Source: Sweltsa coloradensis
Taxonomy: Eukaryota > Arthropoda > Insecta > Plecoptera > Chloroperlidae
Direction of reading: 5' to 3'
Length of the DNA: 64,000 nucleotides
NCBI GenBank assembly: GCA_024449915.1
Contig: JAMZAV010001849.1
Span: forward strand, 1-64,000
Shown here: positions 44,837 to 55,989 of the stretch, in pieces
Layout of the letters: each line of letters begins with the position of its first letter
How positions within the stretch are numbered: the stretch's first letter is position 1
Made by a program: the position numbers and the translations under genes
The notes under the pieces: generated by a model
The model's database searches: none
Told to the model about the DNA's origin: nothing
The model's input: only the letters and a program-made list of their open reading frames with translations

Positions 44837-46390
44837 CAGTACTCAGTCTTGATCAAACGAGTGCTTTTGATATAGTCGAGCACGACTACGTTTACAAAGT
44901 GATGGCATCATTTGGGTTCGGTAATCGTTTTATTTCCTCCCTGAAAATGCTCTACTTGAATGCACGATGCTCCATACGAATTAACGGTTCCCTCTCGCAT
45001 CCTATTCATCTACGACGGGGAATACGACAAGGAGACCCTATATCTGGATGCTTACTCCCTATCTGTCGAGCCATTCCTTGCCCTTTGTCGCAAAACTCTT
45101 GCCCCCTTTGGGCTTACAGTTCCAGGATGCGAGATTCCTATTGTAACCTCGGCATACGCTGACGACATATATGTAACTCTGACTGATAACCGAGGATTTC
45201 CCGCGTTGCATACTGCGTTTGTAACATATGCTTGTGCATCAGGCGCCCAGCTTAACTCTGTTAAATCTACTGGTCTTTTCTCGGGAGCCTGGAAGGGACG
45301 AACAGATCGACCTCTTGGATTCGAATGGAAAAGTGACGGTCTACAAGTCCTCGGTGTGTACATGGGCAACTCCCCGGAATGGGAAGCAAATAACTGGACC
45401 AAGCTCACTGAATGTTTACAGCACGGTATAGACCGCTATACGAAATGGAAGAGCAGCACGACGATACGAGGACAACGCATAATTGCCAACCAGCTCCTCG
45501 GATCCCGAATGGTGCATTCTCTCACCGTGCTACAACCACCAAAATCTTTCATCAGTACTGTGCACGCAAAATTAATCAAGTTCGTGTGGGGCGGTCGACA
45601 TTGGCTCAACCACGACCACGTTTTTGCCGAGACAAACGTGGGAGGCTTTGGACTTACAAATATTCTCTGCAAAGTAATGTCTTTCCGACTTCGATTTTTG
45701 GTGAATTTCATCTCCCCTGAAGCTGAAAGAAATCACACCTTTCTACTACACGAATTTTATTGTACACAGATATGCTATGGACATTCAAGCTATCGTCCTG
45801 GAACCTATTCGTGGCGATCGGTTGGGAGGGAGGGCTGCAGCCGTTTTACAGATCCGTGCTGGAAGCCTGGGTCGCTGTGAGTGCTGCCAGAACACCCACC
45901 CATGGACGCTGCCCTTCGAGTACAGATGTCAGCGACCGTCGTCAACTCTACAGACTGTGCAGAGAGACATTACCCCGTTCTACGTACACTCACTGGTCTG
46001 TCTGTCTGTCCTTGCGGGCGATCATGCACAATGGAATAATTTGTATGTAATTCCGACAACGAGTTTGGATGCGGACCTCTGTTGGAGGCTCATGCACGAT
46101 GCTGTACCATCACCGGCTAGACTGCACAGGTGGGGAATCCGCGATTCTCCTCGTTGCATCTGGTGCAACTCAATTGGAACTACCATACATGTACTATTTG
46201 AGTGTGCCAAAATGGCACGTCTCTGGTTACATGTGCGATACCTAATATCACAACTTCTCCGGAATGAACACCTGTCTCTAACTAATCTTATATGTGGTAT
46301 TCAATTCAGGCAACTTGCACTAAAATTTCTAATGCGATTTTTAAAATTCGTACACACGATATACCGATATTGTGCTTTTACAATTTGAAA
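44837..46390 (+). pseudogene. L1/Tx1-type LINE ORF2, 5'-truncated and frameshifted
   Basis: Reverse-transcriptase half of a non-LTR retrotransposon in three successive frames. Frame 1 (44837-45053): LSLDQTSAFDIVEHDYVYKV, with the first catalytic Asp, and RRGIRQGDPISGCL. Frame 2 (about 45050-45785): SLSVEPFLALCRKTL and SAYADDIYVTLTD with the catalytic YADD intact, then the thumb and the L1-type LIKFVWGG-HWLNHD. Frame 3 (45777-46388): LCWRLMHDAVPSPARLHRWG then CIWCNSIGTTIHVLFEC, the zinc-knuckle-like C-terminus (C-x2-C...H...C) of L1/Tx1 ORF2. No endonuclease domain is present. Two frameshifts, otherwise few stops, so it is fairly young. It stops just before the promoter of THAP fragment 2. Confidence 0.85.
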
Positions 46391-46439
46391 ATCGAGACAT
46401 TCTACCCCCCAAAATAATATGTTTTGTGGCGTAGACTTT

Positions 46440-46500
46440 CTTGGCGCGAAAAAACGGCCGGCGCCATGATGGATTGCGTGTGACGTCACGTGATAGTGAA
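46440..46500 (+). promoter_or_regulatory. E2F, CRE and E-box motifs upstream of THAP-like fragment 2
   Basis: TTGGCGCGAAAA (46441-46452) fits the E2F consensus TTTSGCGCSAAA. TGACGTCACGTGA (46481-46493) is a CRE fused to a CACGTG E-box. A GTGCAGTCGACTGCAC palindrome follows at about 46512-46527. The region is GC-rich and TATA-less, about 100 bp before the ATG at 46564. Confidence 0.45.
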
Positions 46501-46563
46501 CAGTCCGTGCGGTGCAGTCGACTGCACGCGTTCGCCCGTACCGCTCTTGGAGATTGTTGTACA

Positions 46564-46839
46564 ATGGAACCAAAAAGATCTACTGGTGCATGTAAGTGGT
46601 GCAAAGTACCTATGTGTACTAGCACATCCATAAGGAACCCAGAGAAGATATTTATTTGTGTCCCAAGAGACATAAAAAGACGAAAACAGTGGTTTCAAGC
46701 AGCGAGACGAGATGACAGGAAGAAACCTCTATCAATGACAAGGATGTTATTTTGCTGCCAAGATCATTTTAATGGGAGTTACAATTTATTACTTTATTTG
46801 CATATCACTAAGTTAACTGAAAATGCAATCTTAAAATAA
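46564..46839 (+). CDS. THAP-like zinc-finger fragment
   Basis: ATG at 46564 opens MEPKRSTGACKWCKVPMCTS, then IFICVPRDIKRRKQWFQAAR and LFCCQDHFN. This has the THAP order: C-x2-C near the start, a V-P, an invariant W in a basic helix, and C-x2-H followed by F about 45 residues on. The spacing is slightly long but within the family range. The open frame starts at 46441, but I chose the ATG at 46564 because it sits just before the domain. After the domain, YNLLLYLHITKL does not look like THAP linker, so an exon probably ends near 46780; a stop follows at 46839 and an AATAAA at about 46868. Role would be DNA binding. It could be the 5' end of a P-element-type transposase. Confidence 0.5.
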   Translation: MEPKRSTGACKWCKVPMCTSTSIRNPEKIFICVPRDIKRRKQWFQAARRDDRKKPLSMTRMLFCCQDHFNGSYNLLLYLHITKLTENAILK

Positions 46840-47204
46840 TAAAGACGTTAGTCGTGGGCTGCATGCGAACAATAAAACAAAAAAAGCACTTTCCGTTCCT
46901 AAAACAAACACTCCTGAAATTGAGATGCTAGATTTGCTATTAGTGAATTGATGTGAAAATAATGTTGTTTCTAGAAGCCACTCCTTTAGTGTATTACAAC
47001 CTGCGTGCTTGGCGTTATTTTCATTCTTATATGTGCCTTTTATTCTTTGATGATGCCGCCGGGCGCCGACTTCTATTCCAAGGACTTGTTCCGATCACTC
47101 GCCCTCTACTTCGCCGCAAGATCTTTTCTAGCCGAACCTCAAACCCGGTAAAAATAGTACAACCATTAAGGATCAATAACAATTAACAGTCCTTCTAATT
47201 ATAT
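46840..47204. other. Unassigned sequence after THAP fragment 2
   Basis: AATAAA-like signals near 46836 and 46868. A 77-codon frame (46953-47186) has no motif. Nothing else recognised. Confidence 0.35.
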
Positions 47205-47211
47205 CTATGAC

Positions 47212-47616
47212 TGAGATGTGAGTCGAGAAATATTCTCCAAAGAATATTACTAAGAGCATGAGAATATCTAAGAAAATATTCTCTTGAAAAGAGTATGCTC
47301 GCGAGCATATTGGAGCATTTCTGCCCAGAGGTCTACAATGCTAACAATAGAGAAAATTCAAAATATATCATTTCCGACCTTTTTAAGCATGTTTATACGG
47401 CCCAAACTTCACTTTTTATAGTAAGATGTTAGGCACTGTGTGCTTTAGGGCTCTGGCCTTCAATACAACAGCTAGGTCATGTGTGTTACAGTGATAGTCC
47501 AATGATTTGTATATTTAATATAATTACTCCAGTAAAAAAATGCTACTAGTAGGGCCTACGGTAATAAATTTTACAATAATAGGCCTAAAATTAATAATAA
47601 TATAAGAATATAATAA

Positions 47617-47655
<39 letters not shown>

Positions 47656-48055
47656 AATAAATATAAAATAATAATGCACAAGCAAGCTCACTGAATTTCA
47701 GTATAATTACTGTAGTTCTAGATTTCTGAATTAGTAGGCCTATTCCCTAATTCCTATATCCGAACAGAACACCAAACTACTAAACATATTTCAATTAGAC
47801 TAGACTGAAACTTGTAATTCCCAAGTAGTAGCCCATTCAAAATTCACAATTCTCCAATCAGAGTTAGGGAAAGTTAAGTAACAGGAAGTGCATTACAATT
47901 ATTTCAAATAAATTGAAAAATTGATCTAATTGTGCTATGTAAGGAAGTTTATTAGGCAAAATATGAAGTTTTTAGAATTATGCTGGAAATGCTCGGCTCG
48001 AGAATATTCTCGAGATATTCTCCAAAAGAAAACGCTCGAGCATTTTACATCACTA
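47212..48055. mobile_element. Probable hAT-type MITE, 844 bp
   Basis: CTATGAC flanks both sides (47205-47211, 48056-48062), with the eighth base differing, consistent with an 8-bp duplication. The right end read inward is TAGTGATGTAAAATGCTCGAGC, a common hAT terminus shape. The left end, TGAGATGTGAGTCGAG, is a weak match. Subterminal GAGAATATTCTC palindromes occur at both ends. An AAT microsatellite (47608-47660) lies inside. No transposase. Confidence 0.5.
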
Positions 48056-48062
48056 CTATGAC

Positions 48063-49390
48063 AATCTATGCATCCCCTCCTGCCACCTCATCGTCGACCG
48101 ATTAAATGTGGCCTTGGCAAGTGAGATGGGCAGCTCGATACGGTGTCTCAGGTTTCATCTGTACTCAGCAAGCGTTATCTTTGTGAGTGTACGCTCGGAC
48201 TCCTTTCTAAAAAGTAGCACTATCGCCACTTGCTCTTACAACATTGTTTTTGTTTTTTCCATTGATGATGCTGTGCAAATTGCTGCAGCCTTATAAAATA
48301 TGCAAACCCCTTTGATTCAATGATATTGCCCGACTAACAATTGAAATATCCTGCAACCTTATCTCGATGGGACAATTATTATTTATGATTATGATATGAT
48401 ATTATATATTATATATTATATATTATATTTGATAAAACTACCATATTTGAATTACGCATACACATCTTGATCAACTTTAATCGTAAATCCATACAAACAT
48501 ATAAGTACTAGAAATATAAGAATAGGTAGGAAAACGTTTTTACTTGTAATCATAATGATAATCATAACATTTATTATTTTACAGATAATTTTAATGGATA
48601 ACTCTTAAAGGCCTATTTATCATACCGGTAGGCTATGTATTTTTAAGCAATATTATACAAGAACATTATTATTATTATTTCTAAAAATATGCAAGTCAAT
48701 ATTCTATTTTCTATGTTCATATGCCAGGGAAAATACAGATCATTGTACCTGACACCGCATACGTCATATTATATGCCGAGAAACATTGATAGGTCCTTTT
48801 ATGAAATTTACGAAAATGAAGTAAACTAAAAAAATATAGTTGAAATACAAATAAAAACAAAAAATAAAGTAAACTATTTTTATTATAAAACTAGTTTTTA
48901 AAAATCGATAACCACTAATCATAGCGTTGTAGTACGACAGTCAGAACATGTTTTTACTCTATGTTCCAAAAGCCTAAACACTATAAAAAAGGTTGATTTA
49001 GCACTGCATTTGCTAATTTACCACTACGTGCTTTTTAATCCAAATTGAAAAAAGACTTTTCCACAAAAGTTCATAGCCTTATTCAACTTAAATTTTGAGC
49101 AATATGTGGGCACTATACCAATCCTGTAATACATCAACATGTGCGTGACTTCAAAGTTCTGGGTGAGCCCTAACACAAAAAATAATGCACTGGTTTTAGG
49201 AGCCACAGTGCCATCTGAAGTTGCACAAGCATTTTTTTAGTTATATTGCAATCTTATCTTTTGTTTTTAACTCATTCTTGTTTTTTTTTTTTTTTTTTTT
49301 TTTGTTTTCGATATATAGTAAACATAATTTTTTACACTAGTTGGGCATTCACCTCCACAACAAAGTTTTCTGTTATTGCATCAGGAGACG
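48063..49390. other. AT-rich sequence without recognised features
   Basis: TATAT simple repeat at 48398-48432 and a T-run at 49280-49304. No motif-bearing frames. Confidence 0.4.
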
Positions 49391-49394
49391 CACC

Positions 49395-49556
49395 TATTTG
49401 GTTGGTTATCGCTCACTCGTCGATTGCGTCGGGGCCTGCAGGGTTGGCTTGGTCGCTTTGATTTAAAGTCCCCCACTGAAAATCAGTTATATAACTGAGT
49501 GGGTAGACTCTAAATAAAATTTTTTATTTATTTATTTATTTATTTATTTATAACAA
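49395..49556 (+). mobile_element. 5'-truncated SINE, conserved 3' domain and TTTA tail
   Basis: TTGGTTGGTTATCGCTCACT onward is almost identical to 22770-22908, ending in a TTTA microsatellite tail. The tRNA head is absent. The break point coincides with the start of the conserved domain. Confidence 0.75.
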
Positions 49557-49559
49557 TGT

Positions 49560-50590
49560 CTTTTTGTATGAATAAACCTGCTTTTACACATTTAATATTT
49601 TCTTTTTTTTCAACAACCCGGAGGACTTGTTCTTCTAAATCTTTCCCCCTTTTCATTGCCAAGTGTTTCAGGTGTTTTCAAACGATCTTCATGCGGAAAT
49701 TTTGTGCTGTTGCCCTTTATAAAAACCACCTCAGTCATTTTACCAATTTAATACGTTGTGAGGTAATAACAACGGCCCTTAGACGTGAATGAGCGACTCA
49801 GCAAACACGGGAAACGCACACTGCCTTGACCACTGTTTCCTTCAGGCGCGTCACAGAGCCGCCGGCCAATCAGCGCGCGTTTTCTTGGAGGGCAAGGACG
49901 AAATTCAATAAATGTGATATTCAGATCAATGTAAAAAAACATCGAATAGGGCTTTTGAAAATTACTTTTGCAAATGCAATTGTTGTACATCACGCTATAA
50001 AATTAAGTGCTTGGTTCACACAAAAAAATCGAATGCAAGTTGCCTGCAAACTATGTGTTAAATTTAAGTAAATCGACTGCATTTAAATTTCTCCAGGCAA
50101 GCTATGGTGCCCCTGTGGGTGTCGAGCCACTACTCATCTTCAAAAACCGCCTCGCGTACAGGATAAACATTGAATATTTACGAGCTGTAGAACAGATACT
50201 GTCAATACCATTCAATAAGAACTTGGAAATAACGAAATTCGTCTTATGCTTAATGTAATTACTGTTTTTGTCTATGTCTAGGTACTGTATTATGTTACGT
50301 CCTCAAATGGAATAGGGGTCTTTCCTTTAATGACGTAGTATTCCTCCTCTGTTTTTTTTATTTTTTATTCCAGATTAATTAATTTAATTGTTGTACGTTC
50401 AAGAACCTTACAGTGTGATTGTCATTATATCATGTAACTGTGTACATACGTATATTATCCCCCTTTCCATAAGACAAATGCCAATTTCTGAATGGTTATG
50501 ATATGTTCTGCGTAAATTCTGTACATTGAAACTGACAACAACAAGTTCGAATAAATAAATCAATCAATCAATCTATCTATCTTTCTACAT
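49560..50590 (+). other. Possible terminal exon or LINE 3' end with AATC-repeat tail
   Basis: An acceptor-like ATTTCTCCAG precedes a frame (50091-50258) reading ASYGAPVGVEPLLIFKNRLA, then YRINIEYLRAVEQIL, and a stop. I do not recognise it. The segment ends in AATAAATAAATC and AATC/TATC repeats (50550-50585), which look like a retroelement tail. Evidence is weak for either reading. Confidence 0.2.
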
Positions 50591-50982
50591 ACCCATTTTT
50601 CTTTTCTTTTCTTTCAAGAATATATCTTATTAATAATTTTTGTAGTTAATAATATTGATACTTTCACATTTAAATTGCTTATTTCAAATGTGCTTAAAGA
50701 TATAGTTTTATTATTTTGTGAATGTTTATTGTATATTTTAATGTGTGTACCGAACGTATGTTGTCTGTTCATTATGCTTTGATTTGCACTTGTGGAGTAT
50801 TTGTACTCTGTTGTAATTTGCATTATAATAAATTTAAAACAAAATATACTCACTCGATTTTCTCGTGTTAATCCGCTGGTTTCGTGCATGTGTACCGCTG
50901 TACCCAGGTCGTGAAAAAGTTATGTTTTGTCATCCCTAATTCACACTCGAATGTGCGTGCTGAATGTTTTTTTTAATTTCAG

Positions 50983-51158
50983 GTAACTTTTGTGCAAACC
51001 ATCGATGCAGACGGCACTGATAATGAGGTGGACAAAGAAAGAGCTAACTGACCTTCTTCAGCAGTTACCTTCAACCTTGTCTTCTGGAGGTGTGAAGCAT
51101 TGCACAACTAGCACGCCTCCAGAAACACCGAAGAAAATCACGGGACTGTTAGGCAAAG
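50983..51158 (+). other. Candidate internal exon of unknown gene
   Basis: Pyrimidine-rich acceptor TTTTTTTTAATTTCAG|GT and donor AAAG|GTATTT flank a frame with ATG at 51005: KKELTDLLQQLPSTLSSGG and PPETPKKITGLLGK. The composition looks protein-like, but there is no known domain and no partner exon was found. Confidence 0.2.
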
Positions 51159-51654
51159 GTATTTATTTACACCTTTTGCAATCTTTGTCGGTCTTTTGAC
51201 AGTTAATTGTTATCCAACTTGTAAACAGCTGCCTGCTTATGCAAACTCAGTGGGAGAAAGGGCGTAGCCGTATGTTGGTAGTTCTTCACTATAGTCTTCA
51301 ATAGCTGTTAGACGCGCACGTATTTCCTCAAACAAAGTGGTTGACGTCTAGGTGTAATAGATGTATCAACAGTGGAAAGACAAAGTATTAATAACGATAC
51401 TAGAACACAAGATACAAAGTTCGGAAAGATTTATTGTCGGAATAGTGCCGACGTTCCATAAGATGCATAACTACAAATAATAAGTTACATAACAAACAAT
51501 AAAACCCAGCAGAGTACACAATTACCATTACATAATACCTGGTCTGCTTCTCTAATAAGACGGTGAAGGTTTGGCCACCACTGCACTCACTGAAAAAACA
51601 AGCGAAAGGTAGGTACCGTTCCTGACGCGAATCAAGTTAAAGTGGTGTCCCAGA

Positions 51655-51786
51655 CATCTCAGCCTCCCCCTCACCTCCCCGCATCTTCTTCCCTTCCCCC
51701 CCCCACTTTTCCCCCACCCCCCTCTTTTTTTCTCCCCCCCCCCCCCCCCTCTCTCCCCCCACTTCCACCCCTTCCCCCCCCCCTAT
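51655..51786. repeat. C-rich (G-rich on minus) low-complexity tract
   Basis: About 130 bp of C-runs separated by short T, A and CT breaks. The minus strand has many runs of four or more G and could fold as G-quadruplexes. The 71-codon Gly-rich minus frame is an artefact. Confidence 0.9.
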
Positions 51787-52209
51787 GACCAAATCAACAA
51801 CATTTATGTCACAGTTCAGTAGGAATATCACAGAAAAATATATACACGCCAAACCTGGGTCCTCAGGTAAATAACATACCTGGGTTACACGTACCCAACA
51901 TAAAATGGTTTGTTTGAAAATAATACAACACTTATATGACCCACGTCATCCCAAATCAATAATTATTTGAGACAAATGCCTTTTAGGCCAGGTACGCATG
52001 TCACACTATAAGAGAACAAGCTACTAACGAGATCACGCCCTCCTCGCAGATAAGAATTTCGCTAGGCCTGTGACAGATTACCATATCACAAATCAATATG
52101 CAAAAATGGGCCGAAACGTAACTTTCCGTTACGTACAATAAAACTAAAATCATATACGAGACAAGGCTAGTAGCTACCCAACAACAATTTTGGACTTTCC
52201 AGCACTCTT

Positions 52210-52605
52210 CCCGCAGTCTTTTTCGCGAATGTTTCCCGCGCGGGAATTCCCGTACGGGGTCCCACCTAGAAGTGTCCTAACGGCCGATACCGAGTCCTGT
52301 ACGGGTCGTCCCGTACGGGAAGTTTCCGCTATCTTCCCGCTTGTTTATCCCGCACGGTTGCCCGTAGTTTAGCTAGGCGTCCCTGTTGCGGGATGGTACC
52401 CGTGACCTTGCCCTCGCGCTTCCGTGCGGGAACGGTCCCATGATTTCCAGACATGGGGGACGTCCCTTTAACTTGCCCCTTTGCGATTCCGTGCGGGACG
52501 TCCCTAACCTGCCCTGCGATTCCCGTGCGGGACGTCCCTAACCTGCCTCAAAGGTCCCGTGCCGTTACGTTTAAACTTTCCAGATACGGGACGTCCCCGT
52601 AAAGA
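52210..52605. repeat. GC-rich degenerate minisatellite
   Basis: Diverged units centred on CCGTGCGGGACGTCCCTAACCTGCC. The last two (52487-52545) are nearly identical, with a period of about 47 bp; earlier ones carry CCCGTACGGG and CCCGCGCGGG. Markedly GC-rich against the AT-rich surroundings. Confidence 0.65.
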
Positions 52606-54827
52606 ATATGTCTTGGTTTGTATAACAAGCCCTCAGATGGCCTTGATTCTACTAATTCAAGAACAATACAACAAAAATCAAGGTCGGCTGAGAACTTATG
52701 GAACTCAAAATAATCCACGCTTTGTACTAAAAGCCTGCACCAGCGCGTAGTCCGCCTATGTGGACGTCCACTGCAGGGCTACCTGCTAGGCTGGCTCAGA
52801 GAGGAGGCCTCGCTCAAGCTCGCTGCTTGCCGTAACGCGCCGATTATGCGAATTTCCTAGGGTTGGCATGGCCGCCCGAACACTGCTAATAACCGATTTT
52901 ACATGTGGAAAGAACCAAGATAAATACACTGTTTCTGAATAATAATAAATTTAGTTTTATAGTATAACAAAAATGTAACATTAAAACACTTTACCAAACA
53001 TTGAGTTTCACATGAAATCTGTACTTCCCGTATTATCAACTCTCGAAACGCAAAAAGGTGGCCAAAGACTCATTTAGATTTGGAAGTTCAGATTTCACAT
53101 TTTCGATGGTTTATGTGGTTTGACTTTCCAATTTCATAAATCGGTAAAACACTGCGTAGGAGTAATTGATTTCACCCCGCGAGAAGATAGATTTTTAATT
53201 CTGGATTGATTTCCATAACTATTGTTGACTTAAGTTAATCATTACGAGAGTAATACTTTCCTTTCCGAAAATAAGTGCCAAGTGGGGAGTATAGATACCA
53301 CTCTAGCCTCGTGTCGTTTATCTGTCCAGAAGTTGGCGTAGGAACCGGGGGTGGGGTTGGTGGGTGTAACATATTTAACTGTACGTGCATTTAAAAAGTT
53401 TTTAGATCGAGTGAGGAAGTTTAAGTTTTAGTTTTTGAGCGTATAAATTCAGTTATCAAAAATGTCTTATTATTGTGCCAAAACTTACTTTTATACACAT
53501 GATGCTTTAGTTAGGCACTCAAATAATTGACATTTTTTACATCCAAAATCAACTTAGTGATATCCTTCAGAAACAAAACTGAAATCCCTTGACTGCCATT
53601 TTTCAGTTAAAACATTACGAAAATAAACTGTAGTATGGTGTAATTTATTTATCAAATATCGTTTACCTTTAAGAATTTTTGGATGACACCACTGGGCACT
53701 GCGGGGTGGCCAAATGTAATCTCGTTACGTTGGCCCGGAAGCACAGATATGTAAACTATTACACACGCGAGTTTTTCACAGTTGAGTTAAAACACGAAAT
53801 AGTAGTTTTGAATGTAAATATGTAATTATTACAGATACAACTGCAATCTACTCAGAATCACACAAAGTTATACATTGCCACTAAAAAACTCGCCTCAAAA
53901 TGTCGAATTTAAAAACACTAGTGCACTACTAAAAGCACGTAACAGAAGATGATCAATAAAAAACACGCTATGATATGAAACTACAATTACTCATTTACAA
54001 ACTAAAACAACAAAAAACGGCAAACTAAAGAGTTCGGAAGTCCGACCTACTCACTGAATAGCTCGCTCCGTAGCAGGTAGCCAAGAGCGAGGACACGTCC
54101 AGCAACTGACGTCAAAACTATTCGCGCGAGCCCGTTGAAAAGAAAGCCCATACGACCCACACCACCATCAATTTTCGGCACTTTTTTTTTTGGCAACTAC
54201 ATTTTTCTTATATAATGTTAAGAGTTATTTAAAAACAAAAAGACACTTGTTGGAAACCCGGGACAAATGCCTTTAAGAGTCTGCATACCAGTGATTTTTT
54301 TGGACCTTTTCTGAAGCCAGTTTTATCAGATTGTTACCACACTTTGAACACAGGATAAGTTCTGTATATTACAGTCTTCGATAGATCCTCTTTTAACTAG
54401 GGATGTACACGATAATGATTTATCGATCAATTAATCAAAAATGATATAAATTTCGATAATCGATATCCAAAATTCAGTATTTTGAAATTTATCGAAATAT
54501 TCAAATTGTGGTGTTTCAAGTAATTGCCATAACACAATACTATAGTGTGATGCATAGTTATTGTAGAACCAGAATAGTGACCAAGCAGTGTCCACTAGAA
54601 GCTACATTCATGCTGTAGTGAGAGGCATGCAAACATGGCTCAGATTACCCCCACCCTTCCAAGTTGTCACGGCCATCTCGATGTGTACCTTGTATCTAGG
54701 CACACCGCCAACATCACAGTATGGCGGGGAATATGAAAGGCATATACCACAACCTTTCCCCCTCAAAATTTTTAAAACATACATGATTGAAAAACGCTAC
54801 ATGTAAATGTGCCAACTCACATGTAAA
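52606..54827. other. Unassigned sequence
   Basis: No recognised gene, RNA or terminal repeats. The segment 52750-52850 is GC-rich with no open frame of note. Confidence 0.35.
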
Positions 54828-55223
54828 TTATGTCGAAACAAATGGACAAATTTTAAAAAACATACTACAAATGAAGCAAATATCACCTAATGTGAACGGT
54901 ATGCAAAGAAACAATGCATCAAATAGCGAAAAACAAAGATATAACAGGATATAAGCAGATTTAAGAAAACAATAGCCTCCCAGCAACACAAAAACTGTGC
55001 CTAGTACCGTAATGACACTGTTGTTCCGGGCGCTAGCAGTGCCGGGCATGTTATCGTGTGGATTTTTGGTTGATACCTGCACAGGTAATATGTCCCTGTT
55101 GTGTTTATAAGGGCAGCATCTTTTGCCGCGACCGTCACAGGTGACATAGTATTGAAGCAACAGCACTAGAAAGTCACCCGATCGCGCAGGGCGGGTCGCG
55201 TGCCAAGCGATCATATATGGCAT
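54828..55223 (-). CDS. Hypothetical 131-residue frame with hydrophobic segments
   Basis: Runs from ATG at 55223 to TAA at 54828. N-terminal half polar and Cys-containing (YVTCDGRGKRCCPYKHNRD). The C-terminal half has two strongly hydrophobic stretches, VITVLGTVFVLLGGYCFLK and a longer one around ILLYLCFSLFDALFLCIPF, which could be membrane helices. No family recognised, no splice context, no second copy in the window to test conservation. A chance frame is as likely as a gene. Confidence 0.15.
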   Translation of the reverse strand: MPYMIAWHATRPARSGDFLVLLLQYYVTCDGRGKRCCPYKHNRDILPVQVSTKNPHDNMPGTASARNNSVITVLGTVFVLLGGYCFLKSAYILLYLCFSLFDALFLCIPFTLGDICFICSMFFKICPFVST

Positions 55224-55454
55224 TCACTTTTGTTAGCCCACACTACGGCTTCGACGGGCGCGCGCCAGCATTAAAAAGGCACTCGACCCAGAACCATGTT
55301 GAAGAAACGCTGGCGCTCTCATATTACACTAAGTGAACAAATTAAAAAAATAAGAACTTTTAATTAAGAGGAGCATTACTACCATTTCATAATTTAAGTA
55401 CACTGAGGAAGCTATACAAAGTACAAGTTAGTAGACCGGAATATACACGAGATA

Positions 55455-55545
55455 AAGTTTATCGCCAAATGAGCGGATTAGAACACGAGTACCTTGCCTC
55501 CACTGCCGCACGCCTTCACCACTCGGACCCCGCACCTATGGAATA
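55455..55545 (-). repeat. tRNA-like SINE head (Ser-like)
   Basis: Minus strand: A-box-like TCCGAGTGGTGAAGGCG (55511-55527) and a degenerate B box GTGTTCTAATCC (55475-55486). The TCCGAGTGG start resembles tRNA-Ser/Leu D arms. Not foldable as a clean cloverleaf. Confidence 0.45.
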
Positions 55546-55659
55546 ACGAGCCCGGTGTGATCTTGAGAGCAGACGATGAACAAGGCAAATCGAGGTGTAG
55601 ATTTCTATGTGTGGGGGTGGCAGGGTCAACTTGCCATCCCCCCCCCCACTTCGATGTCG

Positions 55660-55920
55660 ATATTTCAGAAACTATCCGAGCACTAATTCCAAATTTTGCC
55701 AAAGTGGAGCACTAATTGAGCACTAATATGCTGGCAAAAATCCAGAATTTGTGCTACAATGGGGGGGGGGCAGCGGGAACTTGGCCCCACCATGTAACCT
55801 GCCTTTGTCTCTGGGAACTCTATCCGAGCACTAATCCAAATTTCTGCCAGAGTGTAGCACTAATTGAGCATAATTGCTGACAAAAATCCAGGAATAGTGC
55901 TGAAGTGGGGGGGCCAGGTT
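55660..55920. repeat. GAGCACTAA-type repeat with G-runs
   Basis: Two diverged units with TCCGAGCACTAAT-CCAAATTT-GCCA, AGCACTAATTGAGCA, TG-TG-CAAAAATCCAG and a G-run (55759-55769, 55907-55913). Related to 14320-14560. Confidence 0.5.
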
Positions 55921-55989
55921 TCACGGTCTAGTTAAGCATTCAAAATGTTAGATGATAATCATTTGATTTAACGTTTTTGATTACAATTA

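Noticed and set aside
49856..50071. Frame with exon-like residues near 49.9-50.1 kb
   Set aside because: No motif, no splice pair; kept only as part of the unassigned 49560-50590 entry.
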